DNA of 52,735 nt from Acidimicrobiaceae bacterium. Lineage in GTDB: Bacteria > Actinomycetota > Acidimicrobiia > Acidimicrobiales > RAAP-2. Of this stretch, positions 1 through 9,660 are shown one piece after another. The DNA lies in contig DAHUZJ010000131.1 in NCBI GenBank assembly GCA_027306585.1, positions 1-52,735 on the forward strand. Reading direction: 5' to 3'. A program made the translations under genes and the position numbers. The notes under the pieces were generated by a model, which was not told the origin of the DNA, searched no databases, and saw only the letters and a program-made list of their open reading frames with translations. The stretch's first letter is position 1; each line of letters opens with the position of its first letter.

Positions 1-2
1 CG

Positions 3-65
3 CCGGCCACGCCGGCCACGCCGGCCACGCCGGCCACGCCGGCCACGCCGGCTACGCCGGCCACC
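3..65 (+). repeat. 9-bp tandem repeat encoding Pro-Ala-Thr
   Basis: Seven adjoining copies of a 9-bp unit (ccggccacg, the last two with one change each) fill the left edge of the window. In the frame of the pilB gene that follows, the array reads as (PAT)n and continues into a T/A/P-rich stretch without a stop, so it looks like a protein linker. It runs off the edge, so the copy number is unknown. Confidence 0.85.
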
Positions 66-1808
66 GCCACCGCGACCCCCGCCGCGGCCACCGCACCGCC
101 GGGCGTCGACATGCAGCAGTGGCCGCCCCTCGCCCGGCACCTCGTCGAGCACGGGCAGGTCACGCCCGAGGCGATGCAGGACGCGCTGCGGGCCCACCAG
201 CAGACGGGGGAGTCGCTCGCCCGGTACCTGTTCAACCACCAGATGGCCACGGAGGACGACCTGGTGCGGGCCATGGCCGAGGAGGTCGGCCTCGAGTTCG
301 TCGACCTCGCCAATTTCCCGATCGACACCTCGGTGGCGGCGCTCATCCCCGAGTCGGTCGCCCGCCACCACATGGTGCTGCCGATCCGCATCGAGAACGG
401 CGTGCCGGTCGTGGCCATGGCCAACCCCACCGACGTGTTCGCCATGGACGACCTGCGCACCGTCATGGGGCGCAACTTCACGCCGGTCGTCGCCACCCGG
501 TCGCAGATCGCCACCCACCTCCGGTACCTCCAGGACGCCGACAACGACGTCGCCGAGGCGGCGCAGGACGCCGCCGGTGGGGCAGCCACCGGCCGCGGGG
601 GCGCCTTCGAGATCGAGAACCTCCAGGCGGTGGTGGAGGACGCGCCCATCGTCCGCTACGTCAACCTGCTCATCCTCCAGGCGCTCAACGAGCGGGCCAG
701 CGACATCCACATCGAGCCGACGCCCAAGCGCCTCCGCATCCGGTTCCGGATCGACGGCGTCATGCACGACGCCAGCGCGGCCTCGCCGTCGATCCACGCG
801 GCGGTCGTCAGCCGGCTCAAGGTGCTGGGCGAGATGGACATCACCGAGCACCGCGTCCCCCAGGAGGGCCGGGTCTCGCTGTCGGTCGGCGACCGCCAGA
901 TCGACCTGCGCCTGGCGGTGCTGCCCACCCTCTACGGCGAGACGTGCGTGATGCGGCTCCTCGACAAGTCGGCCAGCATCCGGCACCTGCCCGACCTGGG
1001 CTTCCTGCCGGACAACCTCGAGCGCTACGCCCGGACCTACAACCACCCCTACGGCGTCATCCTCGTGACCGGGCCGACGGGGGCCGGCAAGACCACCACC
1101 CTCTACGCCACCCTGCAGGAGGTGATGTCGCCGGAGAAGTCGGTGGTCACCGTGGAGGACCCCGTCGAGTACCAGATCGACGGCATCACCCAGGTCCAGA
1201 TCAACCCGAAGGCCGGGCTCTACTTCTCGACCGCCCTCAAGTCCATCCTGCGCGCCGACCCGGACATCATCCTCATCGGCGAGATCCGCGACACCGAGAC
1301 GGCGACCATCGCCATGGAGGCGGCCCTCTCCGGCCACCTGGTGCTCACCACCCTCCACACCAACACGGCGGCGTCCACGCCGCTGCGGCTCACCGAGATG
1401 GGCATCGAGCCCTTCCTCGTCACCTCGGCCGTGGGCGGGGTGCTCACGCAGCGCCTGGCGCGGGTCCTGTGCGACCGGTGCAAGGAGCCGCACCAGGCGT
1501 CCGAAAAAGAATTCCTTGCCGCCGGTTACAAAGAGGCCGATCTAGAAGGCGTGGACACCTCCACGCTGTACCACGCCGTCGGCTGCCGTACCTGTGGCAA
1601 CACCGGCTACTTCGGCCGCATGGTCCTGGCCGAGGTGATGAACATCACGGAGGAGATCGAGCGGATGATCATCGAGCAGCAGTCGATCGTGAGCATCGAA
1701 CGGATGGCGATCGAGCAGGGGATGCGGACGCTCCGCCAGGACGGGCTCGTGAAGGCCGTCAGCGGGAGCACGACGCTCGAGGAGGTCCTGCGGGTGGTGG
1801 TGGTGTGA
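3..1808 (+). CDS. pilB: Type IV pilus assembly ATPase PilB (GspE family), 5' end open
   Basis: Hexameric ATPase that powers pilin polymerisation at the cytoplasmic face of the inner membrane. Counting from the ATG at 111, residues 1-150 form an MshEN/T2SSE_N-type domain. The ATPase core has Walker A GPTGAGKT near residue 321, a Walker B/Asp-box segment (ADPDIILIGEIRD) near 382, and a paired-cysteine zinc site (CDRC near 454, CRTC near 492) typical of GspE/PilB. No Shine-Dalgarno sequence precedes ATG 111, and the frame stays open to the edge through a Pro-Ala-Thr repeat. The protein may therefore start upstream with a low-complexity linker; 111 is the alternative start. The stop overlaps the pilT start, so the two are probably co-translated. 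Family assignment is firm; the N-terminus is not. Confidence 0.93.
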   Translation, partial: PATPATPATPATPATPATPATATATPAAATAPPGVDMQQWPPLARHLVEHGQVTPEAMQDALRAHQQTGESLARYLFNHQMATEDDLVRAMAEEVGLEFVDLANFPIDTSVAALIPESVARHHMVLPIRIENGVPVVAMANPTDVFAMDDLRTVMGRNFTPVVATRSQIATHLRYLQDADNDVAEAAQDAAGGAATGRGGAFEIENLQAVVEDAPIVRYVNLLILQALNERASDIHIEPTPKRLRIRFRIDGVMHDASAASPSIHAAVVSRLKVLGEMDITEHRVPQEGRVSLSVGDRQIDLRLAVLPTLYGETCVMRLLDKSASIRHLPDLGFLPDNLERYARTYNHPYGVILVTGPTGAGKTTTLYATLQEVMSPEKSVVTVEDPVEYQIDGITQVQINPKAGLYFSTALKSILRADPDIILIGEIRDTETATIAMEAALSGHLVLTTLHTNTAASTPLRLTEMGIEPFLVTSAVGGVLTQRLARVLCDRCKEPHQASEKEFLAAGYKEADLEGVDTSTLYHAVGCRTCGNTGYFGRMVLAEVMNITEEIERMIIEQQSIVSIERMAIEQGMRTLRQDGLVKAVSGSTTLEEVLRVVVV

Positions 1809-3529
1809 GCACGGCACAGGCGACGGCACGCACCGAATGGTCCCGGCGTCTCGCCCGGGCGCTCGCGAGCGCCGGCTACATGGACGAGGCGAGCCTGGTG
1901 ACGCTCGTCGACGAGGCGGTGGCGAGCGACGTCCCGCTGGCCCGTCTCGCCATCGCCCGCGGCGTCGCGCCGGCGGGGGTCGTGGTGGGCACGTTGGCGC
2001 AGTTGGCGCGGCTGCCGGCCGTCGACCTGACGGCCGACCTGCCCGCTCCCGAGGCCGGCGACCTCCTGCCGGCCGACGTGACGCGGGCACATCGCGTCGT
2101 GCCGCTGCGAGTGGTGGGGTCGCAGGTCGTCCTCGTCTTCGCCGAGCCGCCCGACGCCTCGATCGTGCAAGCGCTCGGTGAGCGCGTCGGGCGCCAGGTG
2201 GTGCCCGCCCTCGGTGACCCGGCGGTCGTCGACGCCCTGCTGGGGGTGGAGGCCGCCGCGCCGACCCCGGCGCAGAACGGCGCGGCGGCCCACGTCAGCG
2301 GCACCGCCACCGGTGCTCCACCTGCCGGCGCGGCCGCGGCCGCGGCCGACCCGAGCGCCCCGGCCGACCCGGGCCAACGGGTGAGGGGGACGGCCACCGG
2401 GGGCCTGCCCGCCTACGGCGACCCCGTCGTGGCCAGCGGCCGGCCGCCGCTCGGCGAGGAGATGCCGCTGCACCTCGACGACCTGCTGCGCTACGCCGTC
2501 GACGTGGGCGCTTCGGACCTCCATCTCACGGCCAACCTGCCCCCCACCGTCCGGCTGCACGGCGCGCTCCGTCCGCTCGACGGGGTGCCGCCGCTCGACC
2601 CCAACACGGTGCGGGAGATGATCTTCGGCGTGCTCCCCCAGAGCATGAGGGAGCGGTTCGAGGCCGAGCACGAGCTCGACACCTCGCACTCGGTCGCCGA
2701 CGTGGGGCGCTTCCGCGTGAACGTGGCCCTCCAGCGCGGCACGATCGCCGTGGCCCTGCGGCCGATCCCGCACGAGATCCCCGAGTTCGCGAGCCTCGGT
2801 CTGCCCGAGACGATCGCGTCCTTCGCCGAGATGCGGCGGGGCCTGGTCCTCGTGACGGGGCCCACCGGGTCGGGGAAGTCGACGACGCTGGCGTCGATCG
2901 TCGACATCATCAACCGCACGAAGCCGCTCCACATCGTGACGGTCGAGGACCCGATCGAGTTCCTCCACACGCACAAGCGGTCGGTCCTCAGCCAGCGCGA
3001 GGTCGGCGCCGACACCAACTCGTTCGCCGAGGCCCTGCGCCGGGCGCTCCGTCAGGACCCCGACGTCATCCTCGTCGGCGAGATGCGCGACCTAGAGACG
3101 ATCTCCACCGCCCTCACGGCGGCCGAGACCGGGCACCTCGTGTTCGCCACGCTCCACACCCAGGACGCCCCGTCGACGGTGGACCGCGTCATCGACGTGT
3201 TCCCGCCGACCCAGCAGGAGCAGATCCGCATCCAGCTGAGCTCTGCCCTGCGGGGCGTGGTCACCCAGCAGCTGGTGCCGACGGTCGACGGGGGCGGCCG
3301 GGCGGTCGCTGCCGAGGTGCTGCTGTGCACGCCGGCCATCCAGAACCTCATCCGGGCGGCGAAGACGCACCAGATCTACTCGCTGATGCAGACCGGCGGG
3401 CAATACGGCATGCAGACGATGGACCAGTGCCTGGCGACGCTCGTCCGCCAGCACCGTGTGACCGAGGCGATGGCGCTCGATCGCTGCCGCAACGAAGACG
3501 ACTTCCGCAACCACCTGCACGGCAGGTAG
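1805..3529 (+). CDS. pilT: Twitching motility ATPase PilT with extra N-terminal MshEN-like domain
   Basis: Retraction ATPase that depolymerises type IV pili. The GTG start overlaps the pilB stop (GTGA), giving 574 residues against about 350 for ordinary PilT. The extra length is an N-terminal region (about 1-155) resembling the MshEN domain of PilB/GspE, then an Ala/Pro/Gly-rich linker to about 215. The PilT core follows: Walker A GPTGSGKS near 352, an Asp-box (VTVEDPIEF), Walker B (QDPDVILVGEMRD) and the His box (GHLVFATLHTQ). No zinc-type cysteine pairs are seen, which separates it from PilB. A longer open frame continues upstream of 1805 but is a shadow of pilB. Order pilB-pilT-pilC is the usual core of a type IV pilus cluster. 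Confidence 0.92.
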   Translation: MSTAQATARTEWSRRLARALASAGYMDEASLVTLVDEAVASDVPLARLAIARGVAPAGVVVGTLAQLARLPAVDLTADLPAPEAGDLLPADVTRAHRVVPLRVVGSQVVLVFAEPPDASIVQALGERVGRQVVPALGDPAVVDALLGVEAAAPTPAQNGAAAHVSGTATGAPPAGAAAAAADPSAPADPGQRVRGTATGGLPAYGDPVVASGRPPLGEEMPLHLDDLLRYAVDVGASDLHLTANLPPTVRLHGALRPLDGVPPLDPNTVREMIFGVLPQSMRERFEAEHELDTSHSVADVGRFRVNVALQRGTIAVALRPIPHEIPEFASLGLPETIASFAEMRRGLVLVTGPTGSGKSTTLASIVDIINRTKPLHIVTVEDPIEFLHTHKRSVLSQREVGADTNSFAEALRRALRQDPDVILVGEMRDLETISTALTAAETGHLVFATLHTQDAPSTVDRVIDVFPPTQQEQIRIQLSSALRGVVTQQLVPTVDGGGRAVAAEVLLCTPAIQNLIRAAKTHQIYSLMQTGGQYGMQTMDQCLATLVRQHRVTEAMALDRCRNEDDFRNHLHGR

Positions 3530-3550
3530 GACCGGGACAGGAGGAACGCC

Positions 3551-4774
3551 GTGGCCACCACGTTCGCCTACAAGGTCAGGGACCGCTCGGGGAACCTGAT
3601 CGAGGGCCGCCTGGACGGGGACAGCGTGCCGCTCGTTGTCGGCCGGCTGCGGTCGATGGGCTACCTGCCCGTGTCGGTCACGCCGGCTGGCGGAGCCGGG
3701 CTGCGCACCGAGATCACCATCCCCGGGCTGAGCGACCGGATCTCCCAGCGCGACGTGGCGATGTTCACGCGCCAGTTCGCCACGATGGTGAACTCCGGCC
3801 TGTCGATCAGCCGCGCGCTCTCGGTCCTGTCGAACCAAGTGGAGAACAAGCACCTGGCCCAGGTCTTGCGCCGGGTCAACGAGGACGTCGAGGCCGGCTC
3901 CTCGCTGTCGGACGCCATGGCCAGGCACCCCAAGGCCTTCGGGGAGCTCTACATCTCCATGGTCCGCGCCGGTGAGATCGGCGGCTCCATCGACACCGTC
4001 CTCCAGAGCGTGGCCGTCCAGCTCGAGAAGCAGGTGGAGCTCAGCCGCAAGATCCGCGGCGCCATGACCTATCCGGTCGTCGTGCTGGTCGTGATCGGCC
4101 TCATCTTCACGGCCGTCATGGTCTTCGTGGTGCCGACGTTCAAGAAGCTGTTCGCCACGCTGAAGGCACCGCTGCCGGTCCCGACCAAGATGGTGATCTC
4201 GATCTCCAACACGCTGGTCAGCTGGCACGTGGTGATCGTGGTGGCGGTGATCGTCGGCACCGCCGTGCTCTTCCGGCACTGGATCCACACCACCAACGGC
4301 CGGGCCAAGTGGGACCGCTTCAAGCTCCGGCCGCCGATCTTCGGCCCGCTGGCCCACAAGGCCTCCCTGGCCCGGTTCTCGTCCACCATGTCCTCGCTGC
4401 TGTCGTCGGGCGTCCCGGCCATGGAAGCCCTCGACATCGTCGCCCGGGCGTCGGGCAACGCCGTCGTCGCCGAGGCGACCCAGCACGTGAAGACCGGCGT
4501 GCGCGAGGGCAAGACGTTCGCCGAGCCGATGAAGCAGCGCGACGTCTTCCCGCCGCTCCTCGTCCAGATGGTGGAGGTCGGTGAGCAGACCGGTGCCCTC
4601 GACGACATGCTGCTCAAGGCGGCAGAGTTCTACCAGGGCGAGGTCGACCAGACCGTGAGCAACCTCACCTCCATCCTCGAGCCGGTGATGGTGGTGGTCA
4701 TGGGCGGTGTGGTCGGCACCATCATCATCAGCCTCTACCTCCCGATGCTCACGTACATCAAGTACGTGCCCTGA
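3551..4774 (+). CDS. pilC: Type IV pilus inner-membrane platform protein PilC (GspF family)
   Basis: Polytopic membrane platform that couples the PilB/PilT motors to pilin. At 407 residues it has the normal family length, with two GspF domains: the first around 70-195 and the second around 270-395. Predicted membrane helices lie near residues 170-195, 220-240 and 375-400. The GTG start is fixed by a good Shine-Dalgarno sequence, AGGAGG at 3539-3544. It follows pilT by 21 nt and completes the pilB-pilT-pilC unit. The genes usually found next (prepilins, prepilin peptidase, pilM/N/O) do not follow here. Confidence 0.94.
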   Translation: MATTFAYKVRDRSGNLIEGRLDGDSVPLVVGRLRSMGYLPVSVTPAGGAGLRTEITIPGLSDRISQRDVAMFTRQFATMVNSGLSISRALSVLSNQVENKHLAQVLRRVNEDVEAGSSLSDAMARHPKAFGELYISMVRAGEIGGSIDTVLQSVAVQLEKQVELSRKIRGAMTYPVVVLVVIGLIFTAVMVFVVPTFKKLFATLKAPLPVPTKMVISISNTLVSWHVVIVVAVIVGTAVLFRHWIHTTNGRAKWDRFKLRPPIFGPLAHKASLARFSSTMSSLLSSGVPAMEALDIVARASGNAVVAEATQHVKTGVREGKTFAEPMKQRDVFPPLLVQMVEVGEQTGALDDMLLKAAEFYQGEVDQTVSNLTSILEPVMVVVMGGVVGTIIISLYLPMLTYIKYVP

Positions 4775-4863
4775 GAGCCCCTGCGACGACCGCCGCACGC
4801 GCGTCGGCCTGACGAGGAGCCTCCGCCTCGGCGCACGGGAACGGAGACGTAGCCTGGTGCGCC

Positions 4864-5430
4864 ATGGCGCCGGCGGACACGCATGGAGGTCCAGGTCCCA
4901 GGCTGGTCCCTCCCCACCTGAGGGGTGTGGACGATCAGGTCGCGGGCGCCGCGGGTGGCTTGCGCGTCCCGGCTCGTGTCCGGGTTGTGCTGCGACCGGA
5001 AGGGTCGGTCGAGGTCGAGACGGCATCGCTCCCCCGGGGGACCGGATCGACCCTCCGGCTCTGCGTGGACCCCCAACCGGTGACATCGAGGGATGTCACG
5101 TTGTTCCACAAGACCACCGACCGCCGCCGCTACGACGCGCGTGCACGCCGGCATGCCGGCGCCGACGACGTGGTCCTCGTGAACGAGCGGGGCCAGGTGA
5201 CCGAGACGACCCGAGCGAACCTGGCCGTCTGCCTGGGCGGACAGTGGTGCACGCCACCGCTCGACTGCGGGCTGCTGCCCGGGGTCGAGCGCGCACGGAG
5301 CCTCGCCGAAGGAAGGCTCGTCGAGCGAGTCGTGACCGTGGACGACCTCCGCCGGGCGCCCCAGGTCGCGACCCTCAGCTCGTTGCGGGGTTGGCTGCCT
5401 GCCCGCGTCGCTCACGACTGCCGGTGTTGA
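4864..5430 (+). CDS. Short class IV aminotransferase / aminodeoxychorismate lyase-like protein (PabC-type C-terminal part)
   Basis: The last 110 residues match the C-terminal half of class IV PLP enzymes such as 4-amino-4-deoxychorismate lyase: LFHKTTDRRRYDAR carries the likely Schiff-base lysine, VLVNERGQVTETTRANLAV is the cofactor phosphate region, and CGLLPGVERARSLAEG plus the closing SSLRGW are typical. At 188 residues it lacks most of the N-terminal half; full-length PabC is about 260-280. The family often occurs as the C-terminal half of a PabB-PabC fusion, so this may be a decayed fusion or lone domain. A -10-like TAGCCT at 4850-4855 sits 8 nt before the ATG, and an in-frame stop at 4810 rules out further extension. 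It could be a functional short form, a remnant, or a frameshifted gene. Confidence 0.6.
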   Translation: MAPADTHGGPGPRLVPPHLRGVDDQVAGAAGGLRVPARVRVVLRPEGSVEVETASLPRGTGSTLRLCVDPQPVTSRDVTLFHKTTDRRRYDARARRHAGADDVVLVNERGQVTETTRANLAVCLGGQWCTPPLDCGLLPGVERARSLAEGRLVERVVTVDDLRRAPQVATLSSLRGWLPARVAHDCRC

Positions 5431-5450
5431 GGGCTCGCCTCGATGGCGCC

Positions 5451-5520
5451 CGTATCGACGGGCGGGCTGGCCTCACTGGCCGTAGCGACGGGCGGGCTGG
5501 CCTCAGCGCCCGTATCGCCG
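5451..5520. repeat. 30-bp tandem repeat, about 2.3 copies
   Basis: Units begin at 5451, 5481 and 5511 (the last partial). The first two differ at only a few positions and share the core gacgggcgggctggcctca. Copies are contiguous with no spacers, so this is not a CRISPR. On the minus strand each unit repeats an Arg-Arg-Tyr-Gly coding end like that of the small ORF at 5503-5577. Confidence 0.8.
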
Positions 5521-5577
5521 GCGGTGCTCCCTGCGCGTCCGCAGCACCGCGATCAGCTTTCTCACCAGGAAGACCAT
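5503..5577 (-). CDS. Possible 24-residue basic amphipathic peptide
   Basis: An ATG-started frame of 24 codons encodes a peptide with a hydrophobic N-terminal half (MVFLVRKLIAVL) and an Arg/His-rich C-terminal half. The layout is that of a small membrane-associated protein. No Shine-Dalgarno sequence was seen. Downstream, a 30-bp tandem repeat duplicates the last codons and the stop. Evidence is compositional only; it may be chance. Confidence 0.22.
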   Translation of the reverse strand: MVFLVRKLIAVLRTRREHRRRYGR

Positions 5578-5848
5578 GCGGGCAATCTAAGCCCCGCGCG
5601 CTCACGTGTGCGTTCAGGCCTGCGTTCAGGCACGAGCCCGCTCGTCGGCGTGCGCTCGCCGGCGCTCGCGGACGCCCTCGCTGGGTGCGGCGCCCGCGGC
5701 GCCACGTCGACCTGGGACAACACCGGCATGACCCACGCCGCTGCGAACCTGTGCGTACACTGCTCCACGACCACCCGGTCGGGTCGGGCGGCATCGCACC
5801 AACCCCGTACGCAGTTGCAGCATCGCAGCAAGCAGTTTGGAGGGAACC

Positions 5849-7639
<1,791 letters not shown>

Positions 7640-7795
7640 TCGCCGCCCGCCGCGGGGAGGTACGAGCACCGAGAGGGACTGGGTCGGTCCATAAGTGACC
7701 CGCGGTGCCCGTGCGTTGGCACAGAAGCTGACCCCAGCGCCGGTAGCATCGGCCAGCGCGGGCTGATCGGCACGGCCTCACCCGCCCCGGGCCAC

Positions 7796-9157
7796 GTGGT
7801 CCGTGCCCACGAAGCGCTCCTCGGCGGAGGCCGAGGCTGTCCCGCCGGAGCAGCGACGCCCACCGGAACCCACGAGGGACCCCATCCCACACCGACACCG
7901 AGGCCGTCGTCGGCCTCGTCGCCATGGCGCATCGGGTGGGCCGCGCTCCGGCGCGCGTGGCCGGCGCTGCGCTGGCTCGTCGGCATCGGGCTGCTCGTCG
8001 TGGCCGTCGAGGAGCTGAGCGGCCATCGGGGCGAGCTCTCGGGCCTGGGCCAGGTCCTCTCCCAACTGCGGTGGTGGTGGCTGGTGCCGGCCGTGGTGGC
8101 CGAGGCGGCGTCGCTCCTGGCGTTCGTCGGCATGCAGCAGCGGCTCCTGCGGGCCGGTGGGCTGGACCCACCGCTCGGCCCGCTCACCGGGGTGACCCTC
8201 GGCTCGCAGGCCATGACCAACACGCTGCCGGCCGGTCCGGCGCTCGCCGCCATCTACGGCTTCCGCTGGTTCCGGCGGTTCGGTGCGGACGAGGGCCTGG
8301 CCGGATGGGCCCTCGTCGGCACCGGCATCGCTGCCGCCCTGTCCCTGGCGCTGGTGGCCCTGGTCGGCCTGGCGATGGCGACGGGGGAGGGGGCCAGCCT
8401 CGACCTCGTCCCGGTGGTCGTGGGTGTCTTCGGGGCCACGCTGGTCGTCGGCGCCCTCTTCCTCTACGAGCGCCCCTTGGCCGCCGTCACGCGGTGGGCG
8501 CTGCGCCTCACCACGCGCCTCACCGGTCGGCCGCGAGGCAGCCACGAGCTGGCCATCGAGCGGCTGGTCCGGCGGGCCACCGTGGTCCGCCTCCGGCCGA
8601 GCGACGTCGGGGTGACCCTCGGCTGGGGCGCAGTCAACTGGCTGCTCGACTGCGCCTGCTTCGCCCTCGCCTTCGTCGCCACCGGGTCGGGCATCCCCTG
8701 GGAAGGGCTGCTGCTCGCCTACGGCGCCGGCCAGCTGGCGGCCAACCTGCCGATCACCCCCGGTGGCCTCGGCGCCGTCGAGGGGAGCATCACCATCGCC
8801 CTCGCCTACTTCGGCGGTGCCACGAGCGCCGACATTGCCGCCGTCTTCGTCTACCGGCTCGTCAGTTTCTGGCTCGTCCTCTTGGTCGGCTGGCTGTGGG
8901 CCGGCGGGCTCGCCTTCGCCGTGCGGCGCGGGCGCTGGCCCCGCTTCGTGCGAGATGCGCCGATCGCCGAGGCCGTCCGCCACCAGGCGGACGTCACCGA
9001 GCCGGGAGCGATGCCGATCGAGCCGGCGGCGCCGCCGTTCGACCCGGCGGCGCCGGACGCTGACGACGCCCGGCGAAGGACGGAGGTCGGCGAGGGGGCC
9101 GCGGTCGCCGTGCCCGTCGTCGTCGAACGGGAGCGCAGAGAGGGGACCGACCAATGA
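7796..9157 (+). CDS. Lysylphosphatidylglycerol synthase TM-domain / flippase-like membrane protein (UPF0104 type)
   Basis: Polytopic membrane protein with about eight hydrophobic segments, of the LPG_synthase_TM group. The diagnostic stretch is NLPITPGGLGAVEGSITIAL near residue 320, matching the conserved P-GGLG-EG motif of this family. It has no C-terminal aminoacyl-transferase domain, so it is the stand-alone TM form, often annotated as a lipid flippase-like protein; its substrate cannot be told. The N-terminus is uncertain: GTG 7796 gives a 55-residue Pro/Ser-rich lead with no clear ribosome site, and a later start is possible. A -10-like TAGCAT sits at 7744-7749. The C-terminal 70 residues are hydrophilic. 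Its stop overlaps the start of the next gene (ATGA). Confidence 0.82.
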   Translation: MVRAHEALLGGGRGCPAGAATPTGTHEGPHPTPTPRPSSASSPWRIGWAALRRAWPALRWLVGIGLLVVAVEELSGHRGELSGLGQVLSQLRWWWLVPAVVAEAASLLAFVGMQQRLLRAGGLDPPLGPLTGVTLGSQAMTNTLPAGPALAAIYGFRWFRRFGADEGLAGWALVGTGIAAALSLALVALVGLAMATGEGASLDLVPVVVGVFGATLVVGALFLYERPLAAVTRWALRLTTRLTGRPRGSHELAIERLVRRATVVRLRPSDVGVTLGWGAVNWLLDCACFALAFVATGSGIPWEGLLLAYGAGQLAANLPITPGGLGAVEGSITIALAYFGGATSADIAAVFVYRLVSFWLVLLVGWLWAGGLAFAVRRGRWPRFVRDAPIAEAVRHQADVTEPGAMPIEPAAPPFDPAAPDADDARRRTEVGEGAAVAVPVVVERERREGTDQ

Positions 9158-9624
9158 GCGGGCGGGTGGCGGTCGGTGGGGTCGGGCGTCGCGGCGTCCG
9201 CCGGTGTCGGCTGGCGATGGCGGTCCTCGCCGCCACCGGCGGCCTGGTGCTGGCCAGCTGCTCGTCGGTGCGCAACGACCTCGGCACCGGGAACAGCAGC
9301 TGCTATGTGGCGTTGCCGGCGGCGTCGGCGGCCGTCCACCATCGCGGGCACCTCCACGGCGTCCGGCTCGAGAGCACGGCCGCCCTCCGTACCCGTGCGC
9401 CCCTCCTGTACCGGGCGGCCACCGCAGGAGACCAGCTCAGCGTGTGCCTCGTTGCGTTCACGGGCCGGTTCACTCGCGCCGAGGTGCTCCGGCCCACGGG
9501 CCAGGCGGCGGGCGACCTGGCCGTCGTCGAGCTCGGGTATCCCGACCACCGGGTGCTGCAGACCCTGCTCCTCACGCGCCAGCCGGTGCCCTTCGGCCAC
9601 AGCCACATCCTCTTCCCGCTGTAG
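9154..9624 (+). CDS. Small secreted lipoprotein of unknown function
   Basis: The 156-residue product has a type II signal peptide: basic N-terminus, hydrophobic core (AMAVLAATGGLVL) and lipobox LASC with the lipidated Cys at 36. The mature part of about 120 residues has two further Cys (in SSCYVAL and SVCLVAF) that could form a disulfide. No known domain is recognised. The ATG overlaps the stop of the flippase-like gene by 4 nt, so the two are probably translated together and may work on the same envelope component. Confidence 0.75.
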   Translation: MSGRVAVGGVGRRGVRRCRLAMAVLAATGGLVLASCSSVRNDLGTGNSSCYVALPAASAAVHHRGHLHGVRLESTAALRTRAPLLYRAATAGDQLSVCLVAFTGRFTRAEVLRPTGQAAGDLAVVELGYPDHRVLQTLLLTRQPVPFGHSHILFPL

Positions 9625-9660
9625 GGACCGCGGGCCGGGCCGGGCTGCCCCGGCTGAGCG

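Larger units (their letters stand above)
5431..5848. other. Repeat-bearing intergenic region before the LysM gene
   Basis: No clear long gene lies here. It holds a 30-bp tandem repeat (5451-5520), a possible 24-codon minus-strand ORF (5503-5577), a 12-bp tandem duplication (tgcgttcaggcc at 5609-5632) and a -10-like TACACT at 5756-5761 that could start the leadered mRNA of the next gene. No convincing -35 box was seen. Confidence 0.5.

Noticed and set aside
119-1804. A long plus-strand open frame that runs through pilB into pilT
   Set aside because: Before 1805 it gives Arg/Pro/Gly-rich, domain-free sequence in another frame of pilB. The PilT protein itself begins at GTG 1805.
3092-5086. A 664-codon minus-strand frame opposite pilT and pilC
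   Set aside because: Antisense shadow of two well-supported pilus genes with His/Asp/Arg-rich nonsense composition.
5451-5520. Short direct repeats considered as a CRISPR
   Set aside because: Copies are adjoining without spacers, only about two copies exist, and no cas gene is in the window.
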